DNA of 64,000 nucleotides, taken from positions 88,709 through 152,708 of the forward strand of contig PLME01000019.1 in NCBI GenBank assembly GCA_003142375.1. Direction: 5' to 3'. Position numbers and translations under genes: made by a program. Of this stretch, positions 52,540-60,244 are shown piece by piece. Positions within the stretch are counted from its first letter, which is position 1, and each line of letters starts with the position of its first letter. The DNA comes from Dehalococcoidia bacterium (GTDB lineage: Bacteria; Chloroflexota; Dehalococcoidia; GIF9; UBA5629). Under the pieces are notes generated by a model that had not been told where the DNA came from, made no database searches, and worked only from the letters and a program-made list of their open reading frames with translations.

Positions 52540-53913
52540 CTACCTGCACGGAAGGATGACAGAGAAAGTGGTACCTTTACCAACCTCGCTTTCAGCTTCC
52601 ATCCTGCCGCCGTGAGCTTCAGCGATGCTTTTAGCGATTGACAAACCCAGGCCGGTTCCTGTGTCACCACGGGAATGCGTTTGATCTACACGATAGAAAC
52701 GTTCAAAGATATGCGGCAAATGTTCGGGAGGGATGCCGATGCCTGTATCACTTATAGCTACTATTGCCATTCCATCCTTCTCGATAACTGATAGTGATAC
52801 GCTGCCCCCGCTCGGAGTGTAGTGGACAGCGTTTTCTAAAATGCTGATAAATAATTGCCTCAGCTTTAAACGGTCTGCTCTTAGAGTTAGATTTCTCCGT
52901 GGTCCGAGTTCGAATTGGAGCCCCTTTTCACTGGCTAATAGTTTTACGTCAGCTGATACTTCAGCTAAGAGTTCGTCAAGATTAACCTTATCCAGGTTTA
53001 AAGAGTCTTTCCCGGCATCACTCCGAGCCAAAGACAATATTCTGTCTATTGCAGATGACATATAGGCTGACTCCTGGGCGACCAGCTCAAGAGACTCCTG
53101 GTATTCGGCTTCGGTTCTTTCCTTGTTGAGAGCCAAAGTGGTCTCAGCTTGAATAACTGCTAGAGGTGTACGCAATTCATGCGAAACATCAGCGACAAAT
53201 TGCCGATAGCGATTAAATGACCCTTCAAGACGTTCAAACATCCTGTTCAGGGTTGAAGCCAACCTTCCAAGCTCATCCCCACCGTATATATTTATCCTGC
53301 GGCTAAGATCACTATATTCTATATCCTGAGCTATTCTGGTTATCTGTTCTACCGGCTTGAGCGCCCGGTTAGCTAATAAGAACCCGCCAACTCCAGCCAG
53401 CACGAGAACGGCCAGCCCGGACAAACCGAGGATATCCTTGAAGGTCGCCATGACATCCCCTATCCAGGCTACCGGACGACCAACGACTATGATTGTGGGG
53501 CTATTATCAGGGCTAACCGATAGCGAGGAAGCGTAGAACCTTATCTCTTGCCCATTTCCGACGGCCGAAGTAAAAAACGTGCTCTGACCATCTGAAGCTT
53601 GCTTAATGACGCTGTCCATACCAGGTAATTCGACATTGGCGCCATATCGCTTGAGTAGTGTCCCATCGGCCTTGTAAATCAATATTAATTCGTTTAGCTC
53701 TTCTACTACCTTTTCCTCGGCAAGATCATTTTCTCCGGCGTTAAGCCTGGTCTGTACCGCTGTTGCCAGGTTCGTCAGATTGTAGTCGAGGTTATGATGC
53801 AGGTTATTATATAGCAGGGTATAGGCTACGCCGCTAAATATGAAAAGCAGGGTAACAATGACAGCTAAATGCCAGATGATAAGACGGAATTTAATTGTCT
53901 GGAAGAATCTCAT
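52540..53913 (-). CDS. Sensor histidine kinase (EnvZ/BaeS-like layout)
   Basis: 457 residues. Membrane helix about 12-34, an extracellular sensor region of about 130 residues, second helix about 165-185 (SGLAVLVLAGVGGFLLANRA), HAMP (ALKPVEQITRIAQDIEYSDL), HisKA with phosphoacceptor in FVADVSHELRTPLAVIQAET, and HATPase motifs SILENAVHYTPSGG, AISDTGIGIPPEHL and GTGLGLSIAKSIAE. Overlaps the response regulator by four bases. The sensor part has no recognised domain. Probably senses an envelope or nutrient signal. Confidence 0.95.
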   Translation of the reverse strand: MRFFQTIKFRLIIWHLAVIVTLLFIFSGVAYTLLYNNLHHNLDYNLTNLATAVQTRLNAGENDLAEEKVVEELNELILIYKADGTLLKRYGANVELPGMDSVIKQASDGQSTFFTSAVGNGQEIRFYASSLSVSPDNSPTIIVVGRPVAWIGDVMATFKDILGLSGLAVLVLAGVGGFLLANRALKPVEQITRIAQDIEYSDLSRRINIYGGDELGRLASTLNRMFERLEGSFNRYRQFVADVSHELRTPLAVIQAETTLALNKERTEAEYQESLELVAQESAYMSSAIDRILSLARSDAGKDSLNLDKVNLDELLAEVSADVKLLASEKGLQFELGPRRNLTLRADRLKLRQLFISILENAVHYTPSGGSVSLSVIEKDGMAIVAISDTGIGIPPEHLPHIFERFYRVDQTHSRGDTGTGLGLSIAKSIAEAHGGRMEAESEVGKGTTFSVILPCR

Positions 53914-54581
53914 ACTAAAGCTAGCCGATATCCGGCCCCTCTCAATGTTTGAATCAGGCTGTCCTTTCCTTCATCATCAATTTTGCTGCGGAGCCTTCGA
54001 ATATACACATCCACGATATTGGACAGGCTGTCGAAATCGTAGTTCCAGGCCCCCTCTTCAAGCATTGTCCTAGTAACGACCATATTGGGATGGCGCATGA
54101 AGTATTCCAGTATAGAGTACTCTTTCGCGGTAAGCTCTACCTTTCTCTCTCCTTTCCGCACCTCTCTCGTCAGTGTATCCATCACCAGGTCTCCGACCTG
54201 CAGTTTGGGTGTTTTGAATAGCATGTCTCGGCGCATCAACGCGCGAACCCGAGCCAGTAGTTCGCTAAAAGCAAAAGGCTTGGTCAGATAGTCGTCAGCA
54301 CCGGAATCGAGTCCCGTAACTCTATCCTGAATACTATCCTTGGCGGTAAGCATCAAGATGGGCATACTAACCTTACTTGCCCGCAGTTCCTGACAAACTA
54401 CAATTCCGTCTTTCTTTGGCAGCATAATATCGAGAACAATAAGGTCGTAGGGCGTGGTTTCTGCCATGTATTGGGCCTCCTCGCCGTCAAAGACACAGTC
54501 AATGGAGTATCCTTCTTCCACAAGACCTCGCTTGATAACGGCGGAAAGACGCTTATCATCCTCGACCACTAAAATCCGCAT
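53910..54581 (-). CDS. OmpR/PhoB-family response regulator
   Basis: 223 residues. Intact receiver: acidic pair in MRILVVEDDKRLSAVIKRGL, phosphoacceptor in IVLDIMLPKKDGIVV, switch Thr in LMLTAKDS and Lys in DDYLTKPFAFSELLARVRAL. Winged-helix domain from about 125 (LTRE, ELTAKEYSILEYFMRHPNMV, VVDVYIRRLRSKIDDEGKDS). First gene of the RR-HK operon. TTCAT direct repeats at 11-bp spacing precede this operon and two promoters to the right; it is the natural candidate to bind them. Confidence 0.95.
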   Translation of the reverse strand: MRILVVEDDKRLSAVIKRGLVEEGYSIDCVFDGEEAQYMAETTPYDLIVLDIMLPKKDGIVVCQELRASKVSMPILMLTAKDSIQDRVTGLDSGADDYLTKPFAFSELLARVRALMRRDMLFKTPKLQVGDLVMDTLTREVRKGERKVELTAKEYSILEYFMRHPNMVVTRTMLEEGAWNYDFDSLSNIVDVYIRRLRSKIDDEGKDSLIQTLRGAGYRLALV

Positions 54582-54626
54582 TATGCCTCCTTACGCAGGA
54601 CATTACCCATATTTTATATTCTCTCT

Positions 54627-54658
54627 ATTATATTAAAACAAGATGAACAGAAGATGAA
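54627..54658 (-). promoter_or_regulatory. TTCAT box A and promoter of the RR-HK operon
   Basis: Minus strand TTCAT-N6-TTCAT (54658-54643), ten bases, then TATAAT (54632-54627). The repeat replaces the -35 box, as at PhoB/PhoP-type class II promoters. Same 10-base distance as boxes B and C. Confidence 0.7.
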
Positions 54659-54697
54659 AGGAGGTGCAATCTGAAGATCTAAACTATTAATGCGGCC

Positions 54698-54740
54698 TTC
54701 ATTTTCTATTCATCACCGGTTCATACAGTAGTGTTAAACT
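54698..54740 (+). promoter_or_regulatory. TTCAT box B promoter, before the small membrane gene
   Basis: TTCAT-TTTCTA-TTCAT-CACCGG-TTCAT, ten bases, then TAAACT. Three perfect pentamers with an 11-bp period. The similarity to box C continues past the -10 (GTTCAAAGAATT and AGTTAAG), making a direct repeat of about 65 bases. Confidence 0.75.
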
Positions 54741-54780
54741 GCGTTCAAAGAATTAAGTTAAGAAAACAAGAGGTATATAA

Positions 54781-54933
54781 ATGCAGAAGAAAGAAATGAA
54801 CAGCTTAATAAATGGAAGGGTTAAAATCACAATATTTAACGACGGATACCTGGTGTCTTTGTTGTTGGGCATGATTGTGTGTGGTATTGCCCTTGTATTT
54901 CTGCTGGTAACCATAGGTATTACATATATATAA
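54781..54933 (+). CDS. 50-residue single-span membrane protein
   Basis: Not in the track. ATG at 54781 preceded by AGAGGT seven bases upstream. About 22 polar residues (MQKKEMNSLINGRVKITIFN) are followed by one membrane helix (LVSLLLGMIVCGIALVFLLV and TIGITYI) to the end. Directly downstream of the box B promoter and 55 bases before the HtrA-like remnant, so probably co-transcribed. No family recognised; small membrane peptides under two-component control often modulate the kinase or a protease. Confidence 0.7.
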   Translation: MQKKEMNSLINGRVKITIFNDGYLVSLLLGMIVCGIALVFLLVTIGITYI

Positions 54934-54988
54934 CCGGTAGCGTAGAAAGCAATGCTACAGGTACTGAAAGAAGGGAGGAGCACATAAA

Positions 54989-55514
54989 ATGAAGAATTTT
55001 CAGACAATTGCTGTAATCAAAGAGGCTGTCATGTTCGTCGCCACAATAGTGTCAGTGATAGGTTTCGGCTTTACACTCGCAGTTCATACCACTAACGCGG
55101 CCCCAGCCCCATATGGCCAGGCTGCTGGCGCCTCAATCTATGACAACATAACCCCGGAGGTCGTAGTGATCGAGGTGACCCGACAAGATTCCAATCTCTA
55201 CGATCTCACGTTTCCCCAGGAGGAAATAGGATATGGCTTTCTCGTAGATAAACAGGGTCTTATCCTCACTAATAATCATGTCGTCGATGGAGCATCGAAT
55301 GTCCAGGTTGTGTTGAAGAGCGGTAACACCGTTGATGCAAAAGTGGTCAGCACCGACCCGGTTGACGATCTGGCCCTGATCAGCATCGATGCCACATCTG
55401 TACCCGGAATAACTGCACTTCAGCTTGGTGATTCCGGCGCGGCGAAGCCCGGACAGATGGCTATGGCTTGGGCAACCCGGACTCCATAATCACCGCTACC
55501 CTCACCCGGTCGTA
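54989..55514 (+). pseudogene. Truncated HtrA/DegP-like serine protease
   Basis: ORF of 166 residues ending at 55489. Signal/anchor segment about 14-33, then trypsin-like HtrA start: GYGFLVDKQGLILTNNHVVD (catalytic His), VVSTDPVDDLALISID (Asp), LQLGDSGAAKPGQMAMA. Here the frame reads WATRTP and stops. One base out of frame the sequence continues LGNPDSIITATLTRS to a stop at 55514, exactly what HtrA proteins have at this point. So a single-base deletion followed by loss of the rest (the GNSGGP serine and PDZ domain) has destroyed the enzyme. It sits between the two direct-repeat promoters B and C. Confidence 0.85.
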
Positions 55515-55557
55515 GGGCAACAGCCGACTCCCGGTATATAGAATTATTAATCTTATG

Positions 55558-55600
55558 TTCATGTTCTGTTCATCACCGGTTCATATGTGCGTGTTAAACT
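55558..55600 (+). promoter_or_regulatory. TTCAT box C promoter, before the three-gene small-protein cassette
   Basis: TTCAT-GTTCTG-TTCAT-CACCGG-TTCAT, ten bases, then TAAACT. The pentamers, second spacer and -10 are identical to box B. Confidence 0.75.
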
Positions 55601-55667
55601 CTGTTCAAAGAATTTGAGTTAAGGCAAAGGATGGTTCTTTTACATCAAAACAGGAGAATTATGGCAA

Positions 55668-55937
55668 ATGGCAAGAATTGAGTATAGGTCCAAGGAATTT
55701 CCCGAGCTGGCTAAGCTCAGAATGCAAGCCAGGGGACTGGCATTAGTTCAGGGTAAGACAATGTATCAAGTATTTACCGAGGCTTTACAACTTTGGATGC
55801 AGCATAACTGTGGCGAAGGAATGAACCAATGGTATCAATTTATGGAGACGGCGGACGTGCAAAGCGTGAAAAGCCGAAGAGCAGCAGCTAACCCTACCTT
55901 GAAAAATACAATAAACAAGGGCCTTCAGGCCCGATAA
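55668..55937 (+). CDS. 89-residue protein, possibly ribbon-helix-helix-like
   Basis: First gene after box C. The middle reads PELAKLRMQARGLALVQGKT then MYQVFTEALQLWMQHN, which resembles the strand-helix-helix of RHH DNA-binding or antitoxin proteins (helix, G-K-T turn, helix ending in AL-LW). The C terminus is basic. The AGGAG ribosome site is best placed for an ATG at 55661 that opens only MANGKN-stop; the gene's own ATG at 55668 is 11 bases from the AGGAG and overlaps that mini-ORF, so starting may be reduced or coupled. No known family. Confidence 0.55.
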   Translation: MARIEYRSKEFPELAKLRMQARGLALVQGKTMYQVFTEALQLWMQHNCGEGMNQWYQFMETADVQSVKSRRAAANPTLKNTINKGLQAR

Positions 55938-55950
55938 TATCGAGAGGAAG

Positions 55951-56055
55951 ATGGATCACTATTTTCAGGCAGTCAAAACATATATTATCTACCTCCTCGT
56001 GGTCGTAGCTGTACAAAGTTTGACACTTGCTTTAAATTTTATACGTAGTCTTTAG
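55951..56055 (+). CDS. 34-residue membrane peptide
   Basis: Not in the track. ATG at 55951 with GAGAGGAAG directly upstream. MDHYFQAVKTYIIYLLVVVA then VQSLTLALNFIRSL: a short polar start and one membrane helix. Located 13 bases after the 89-residue gene and 13 before the next, so part of the box C operon. Function unknown. Confidence 0.65.
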   Translation: MDHYFQAVKTYIIYLLVVVAVQSLTLALNFIRSL

Positions 56056-56068
56056 AGAGGTTGAGGGG

Positions 56069-56335
56069 ATGTTCAGCACACAGGTATCTCAAAAATTCAA
56101 AGTGGGTCAATGTGTGCGTATTTTTTCAGCCAAAGATTGCAACGGCAAGCCCAAATATCCGGCATGGGAGCAATACGTCGATCTGGAAGGTATAATAATC
56201 GATTCATATCATGCCCGGTATGGGCCATTGTTTGTGGATGGCGTCATAGGCTGCGACGATATCTATTTCTATGATATCGTTTTCGACGGCAATTTTACGG
56301 TCAGTGTGCCTGAGGAAATGTTGGAAGCCGCGTGA
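56069..56335 (+). CDS. 88-residue protein, beta-rich, unknown
   Basis: Last gene of the cassette. TTGAGGGG precedes the ATG. It begins with QKFKVGQCVRIFSAKDCNGK, a KOW/SH3-barrel-like opening (KVGxxVRI), then VDLEGIIIDSYHARYGPLFV and IYFYDIVFDGNFTVSVPEEM. Two cysteines near residues 15 and 23. A small beta-barrel is plausible; no family is recognised. Convergent with mrp, 59 bases apart. Confidence 0.6.
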   Translation: MFSTQVSQKFKVGQCVRIFSAKDCNGKPKYPAWEQYVDLEGIIIDSYHARYGPLFVDGVIGCDDIYFYDIVFDGNFTVSVPEEMLEAA

Positions 56336-56394
56336 ATTTTCAAGATAGCACGCCCTAAAACTATAGGTACGGACGAAGCGTTTTTCCATGTAGG

Positions 56395-57399
56395 CTACTT
56401 TTTAAGGGAGGATACTATTTTCTCCAGCGCACCGGCATAGGACTGCAGTATCTCGCCGTCGTAGCGCTCGATATGGCCTTCATCGCACAGTGCGGCCAGC
56501 TTGGGGTCTATGGGTATCCTGGCCAGCAAAGGCGCATCGGCAGACCGTGACATCTCGTCGCCCTTGCTCTTGCCGAAGATCTCAATCTTCTTCTTAAGTT
56601 CGGGAACGTACAGGTAGCTCATATTTTCCACCACGCCCAGCACCTTTTTATCCAGTTGTTGCGCCATTTTAACCGTTTTCTTAACGATCATGGTGCTCAG
56701 GTCCTGCGGCGTGAAAACGATGATCGCCCCGTTCACAGGCAATACCTGAAGGGCTGTCAGGGGTGCGTCCGAGGTACCGGGCGGAAGGTCGACAATCAGG
56801 AAATCCAGCGATCCCCACAGCACATCCTCCCAGAACTGGGTAATGGCTTTCCCTATCAGCGGACCCCTCCAGATGACGGCGTCATCCGTGCTGGAGAGGA
56901 AGAGGTTGATGGAGATGATCTCGATCCCGTTGGCCGACTTCACAGGGAGAATACCGCTGTCGCTGCCCTGCGGGCGCAGGTTGGTGCCGAACATCTTGGG
57001 GATGCTGGGCCCTGTTATATCCGCATCCAGAATGCCCACATCGTAGCCCTGTTTGTTAAGAAGTATGGCGGTCAGGCCGGCCACCAGCGATTTGCCCACG
57101 CCGCCTTTCCCGCTCATGATGGCTATGACATTCTTGATCTTATTTAATTCAACCGGCCTCTTTTCCACGAAAGTCACTTCAACTTCCGCTTTAGCGTCCA
57201 GGCTTTTCACTGCGCTAACGGTTTTTTCATGTACCCAGCTCTGCGCATTTTCATCCAGGGCTGTCGAGGCCAGCGAAATACTGACCTTTTGACCGTCGAT
57301 CTGCGCTCCCTGAACCAGGTTCATGCTTGCCAGGTCCCTCTGGATGCCGGGCACAAGTACCTCTCCCAGGGCCGCCAGTATATTTTTTTCAGTCAGCAC
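56395..57399 (-). CDS. Mrp/ApbC-type P-loop ATPase without the CxxC motif
   Basis: 334 residues. N-terminal DUF59/MIP18 domain (about 1-85), then the deviant Walker A VIAMSGKGGVGKSLVAGLTA, LDADITGPSIPKMFG, LIVDLPPGTSDAPL and VVENMSYLYVPELKKKIEIF. In Mrp/NBP35 proteins the last segment normally has CPxC, which holds a bridging [4Fe-4S] cluster; here it is YVPELKK, so no such cluster can form. It may act as a chaperone ATPase for something else or transfer clusters differently. Stands alone. Confidence 0.88.
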   Translation of the reverse strand: MLTEKNILAALGEVLVPGIQRDLASMNLVQGAQIDGQKVSISLASTALDENAQSWVHEKTVSAVKSLDAKAEVEVTFVEKRPVELNKIKNVIAIMSGKGGVGKSLVAGLTAILLNKQGYDVGILDADITGPSIPKMFGTNLRPQGSDSGILPVKSANGIEIISINLFLSSTDDAVIWRGPLIGKAITQFWEDVLWGSLDFLIVDLPPGTSDAPLTALQVLPVNGAIIVFTPQDLSTMIVKKTVKMAQQLDKKVLGVVENMSYLYVPELKKKIEIFGKSKGDEMSRSADAPLLARIPIDPKLAALCDEGHIERYDGEILQSYAGALEKIVSSLKK

Positions 57400-57469
57400 A
57401 ATATTCCTCCATGAAATAAGGGTTCCAAGCTAAATAATAACGGCAAACCGGATTGGGGGCTAATCTATT

Positions 57470-58168
57470 CTAAATTGAGACACGCGTCTCGTACTGCTCT
57501 TCTTCAATCAGGGCGCCGCAGTTCACACAATACTTATAGGTAGACTTATTGACTGTGCCACATGCTTTGCAAGCGGTGTTATTTTCAGTTTGCGGGACCA
57601 GGCAGACCCCGCAGGCCGGGCAGAATTTGGCGCTTCGCACACAGACATTCCCGCAGGACGTACAGCGTGTGCCTTCACCCTGACTGCTCATCGTGTTTTG
57701 CATGATTTTCTCCGCCGTCCAGTCAGCGATCGGCCGGCCGCTGGAGTACAGCGTTGTGATCAGCGTGATGAGCGGCCACAGGGCGATAATAAAGAATATA
57801 AGCGGATATGACCAGCCAAACTGGAACATCAACGGCCTGACTGCGGCCTCAAACATGGAATAAGCCGTGATTATGATGCCCAGGATAATGGCCGATGAAG
57901 CGATGGTTGCCGCCTGCGGGAAACTGCAGAAATACCGGCGCAGCATGGGGACGAAATCCAGCCTGAAACCCAGCAGAATACCAATAATTATGGCGCCTAT
58001 CACTACTGAAATGACTGCTGGTATGGTAATCGGAGATCCCGGTATGGTTATGGCTTTCAGCATGGGCAGCCCGATCAGGATCAGGTTGATAGCTAACAGT
58101 ATGAGGACCTGAACGATCAGCCGTACCAGAAGGGTAAAAAGGCCGCGGCCATCGGGCAGCATGTTCAT
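57470..58168 (-). CDS. Membrane protein with C-terminal double zinc ribbon
   Basis: 232 residues. Four membrane helices (about 14-34, 42-66, 82-105, 115-142) and a C-terminal cytosolic part with two zinc ribbons: CTSCGNVCVRSAKFCPACG and CKACGTVNKSTYKYCVNCG. This zinc-ribbon-tail layout is common in uncharacterised bacterial membrane proteins. It is 25 bases upstream of the PRC-barrel gene's stop on the same strand, so the two may be co-expressed. Function unknown. Confidence 0.7.
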   Translation of the reverse strand: MNMLPDGRGLFTLLVRLIVQVLILLAINLILIGLPMLKAITIPGSPITIPAVISVVIGAIIIGILLGFRLDFVPMLRRYFCSFPQAATIASSAIILGIIITAYSMFEAAVRPLMFQFGWSYPLIFFIIALWPLITLITTLYSSGRPIADWTAEKIMQNTMSSQGEGTRCTSCGNVCVRSAKFCPACGVCLVPQTENNTACKACGTVNKSTYKYCVNCGALIEEEQYETRVSI

Positions 58169-58193
58169 TTAACAGGCCCGCCTTGAAAGCAGT

Positions 58194-58430
58194 CTATTTG
58201 GATTTTTGCGAGGACTTTTTAAGATCTTCTTCATTGAAACGTATGATAACCGTGTCACCCACGGTTACTATATCATCCATCTTAATCTTATATTTAGTAC
58301 CGAAGCCTGCGCTGATCACGGCGTACTTGACCCGGGCCGACACCACATCGATGTCGAAATCCGAGATTTTCCCGATTTTATCGCCGTGAGATCCGATGAC
58401 CTCTTTGCCTATTATCTTTTTAACCAGCAT
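58194..58430 (-). CDS. PRC-barrel domain protein
   Basis: 78 residues: KKIIGKEVIGSHGDKIGKIS, then DFDIDVVSARVKYAVISAGF and a basic tail. The VxGxxVxxxxGxxIGKIxD pattern is the PRC-barrel, found in photosynthetic reaction centre H subunits, RimM and small free-standing proteins. GGAGG lies upstream. Probably a small adaptor; no partner is evident. Confidence 0.85.
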   Translation of the reverse strand: MLVKKIIGKEVIGSHGDKIGKISDFDIDVVSARVKYAVISAGFGTKYKIKMDDIVTVGDTVIIRFNEEDLKKSSQKSK

Positions 58431-58530
58431 TTTACCTCCACTTCAGCCAGGATGCGGTACTGTATTTCCGTACATTATTATACAATTATAGGCGGTTTAT
58501 AAAAAAATAGACGCTATATACCGGAGAAAG

Positions 58531-59538
58531 ATGTTCTACATTATATACGGAGATGATAACTACCGCTGCCACGAGGCGCTGAAAGGCATCAAGGCGCAAT
58601 TGGGCGGCGGCGACTTGAACGAGATCAACACCACCGTGCTGAACGGCAGACGGCTATCCGCCAGAGAGCTGAGCGAAGTCTGCGATGCCGTGCCTTTTAT
58701 GTCTTCCAGCCGGCTGGTTATAGTAGAAGGCCTGCTGAAGCGGTTCCAGGCCGGGGAAAAACAGTCCCGTTCCAATAACAACGGTGACGAGAACGGGGGA
58801 GCACTCAAGGAATGGCAGGTAATGGCTGAATATATAAAGGGTATGCCCGGGACCACTATGCTGGTCTTGTTCGAGACGGATATGGACCCCAAAGCCAGTA
58901 ACCCGCTTTTAAAAGCGCTCAGCCCGCTGGCGGATGAAGTGTTCCATCTCAATGAGCTTAAAGGAAAGGAGCTGACCGCCTGGATAAAGGAATGCACGGT
59001 CAAGAATAAAGGCAAGATCTCCGCTTCGGCCGTCAGCCTGCTGGCCGATTATATCGGCGGAGACCTCTGGCTCTTGACCGGTGAGCTGAACAAATTGATA
59101 ACCTACAGCGGCGACCGTGAGATAAGCGATAAGGACGTGAGGGAGATAACCAGCTTTGCACGCGAGGATAATATCTTCGCGCTGGTGGACTCCATCATGG
59201 AAAGCAGGACCAAAGAGGCGCAGATCATGCTGCACAGGATGCTGGGATACGGCACGGCCGCACAGCAAATCCTGGTTATGATCGAGCGCCAACTGTCAAT
59301 TATCCTGCGGCTCAAGGATATGGGGCCAAATGTGAATCAGCAGGAAATGAAGCAACGCCTGGGCCTACACCCGCGTTATCCCCTGGAAAAAACCCTGCGC
59401 CAGTCCAAAGCCTTTCCCCTCCCCCGCCTGCGCAAAGCATTTCACTGCCTCCTCGATACGGACATAGCCATTAAAACGGGCAAATATGAGGACGACCTGG
59501 CGCTGGACCTTATGATTTTGGAACTATGCAAGAACTGA
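58531..59538 (+). CDS. holA: DNA polymerase III delta subunit HolA
   Basis: Clamp-loader subunit that opens the beta clamp. 335 residues. MFYIIYGDDNYRCHEALKGI, FMSSSRLVIVEGLLKRF, LVLFETDMDPKASNPLLKAL, FHLNELKGKELTAWIKECTV, YIGGDLWLLTGELNKLITYS and REDNIFALVDSIMESRTKEA fit HolA. GGAGAAAG precedes the ATG. Stands alone, convergent with kdpE. Confidence 0.9.
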   Translation: MFYIIYGDDNYRCHEALKGIKAQLGGGDLNEINTTVLNGRRLSARELSEVCDAVPFMSSSRLVIVEGLLKRFQAGEKQSRSNNNGDENGGALKEWQVMAEYIKGMPGTTMLVLFETDMDPKASNPLLKALSPLADEVFHLNELKGKELTAWIKECTVKNKGKISASAVSLLADYIGGDLWLLTGELNKLITYSGDREISDKDVREITSFAREDNIFALVDSIMESRTKEAQIMLHRMLGYGTAAQQILVMIERQLSIILRLKDMGPNVNQQEMKQRLGLHPRYPLEKTLRQSKAFPLPRLRKAFHCLLDTDIAIKTGKYEDDLALDLMILELCKN

Positions 59539-59547
59539 GGGCTTGCT

Positions 59548-60237
59548 TTACTGTAATTTAAGCCGGTAGCCGACTCCCGGCTCAGTGATGATGAACTGGG
59601 GTCGTGAAGGGTCGGGTTCAATCTTGCGGCGCAGGTTGCTGACGTTTACGTGCAATATGTGGAATTCCTGCTCATAGCCGGTCCCCCAAACCTCTCGCAA
59701 CAGGTGATTATGCGTCAGCACTTTACCGGCATGTGTGACCAGCATCTTGAGCAAATCATATTCTGTAGGGGTTAACTGCACCTCGCGGCCCGATACTGTT
59801 ACCAGCCTCTTCTCAAGGTCCACCGTCAGGTCGCCGCTGGTAAAAATAAGCTCCGGTTCGGGCTGCGTAGAGCGCCGCAGGTTGGCGCGCAGCCTGGCCA
59901 GCAGCTCTCCCACCCCGAAGGGCTTGGTAAGGTAGTCATCAGCGCCGGCATCCAGAGCGGCGATCTTGTCGTTTTCGGAGCCGCGTACGGACAAAACGAT
60001 AATGGGAATCTTCGATACCTGCCGGATCAGCTTTGTAACATCGACACCATCGATATCCGGCAGTCCCAGGTCCAGAATAATGATATCCGGCCTGTAGTTG
60101 GCGGCGGTTGTCAAAGCCTCCAGGCCGGAGCTTGCTTCAAATACCTCGTACCCTTGCGACGTAAGCGCCACGTTCAGGAAGCGCCTTATAGCCTGCTCGT
60201 CGTCTATAACCAGCACACGGGGTCCGTTATCGCCCAT
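59548..60237 (-). CDS. kdpE: KDP operon response regulator KdpE
   Basis: OmpR-type regulator of the high-affinity potassium pump. 229 residues. VLVIDDEQAIRRFLNVALTS, IIILDLGLPDIDGVDVTKLI, IVLSVRGSENDKIAALDAGA, DDYLTKPFGVGELLARLRAN, and a winged helix (LTPTEYDLLKMLVTHAGKVL, HNHLLREVWGTGYEQEFHIL). Intact phosphorylation residues. Follows kdpD by seven bases. Confidence 0.95.
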   Translation of the reverse strand: MGDNGPRVLVIDDEQAIRRFLNVALTSQGYEVFEASSGLEALTTAANYRPDIIILDLGLPDIDGVDVTKLIRQVSKIPIIVLSVRGSENDKIAALDAGADDYLTKPFGVGELLARLRANLRRSTQPEPELIFTSGDLTVDLEKRLVTVSGREVQLTPTEYDLLKMLVTHAGKVLTHNHLLREVWGTGYEQEFHILHVNVSNLRRKIEPDPSRPQFIITEPGVGYRLKLQ

Positions 60238-60244
60238 TATCTCA

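Noticed and set aside
52284-52670. 128-codon minus-strand ORF at the 3' end of the histidine kinase
   Set aside because: Half overlaps the kinase C terminus in another frame; the free part has no ribosome site. Kept only as a note in the gap description.
54753-55007. 84-codon minus-strand ORF
   Set aside because: Antisense to the 50-residue membrane gene, which has a ribosome site and promoter.
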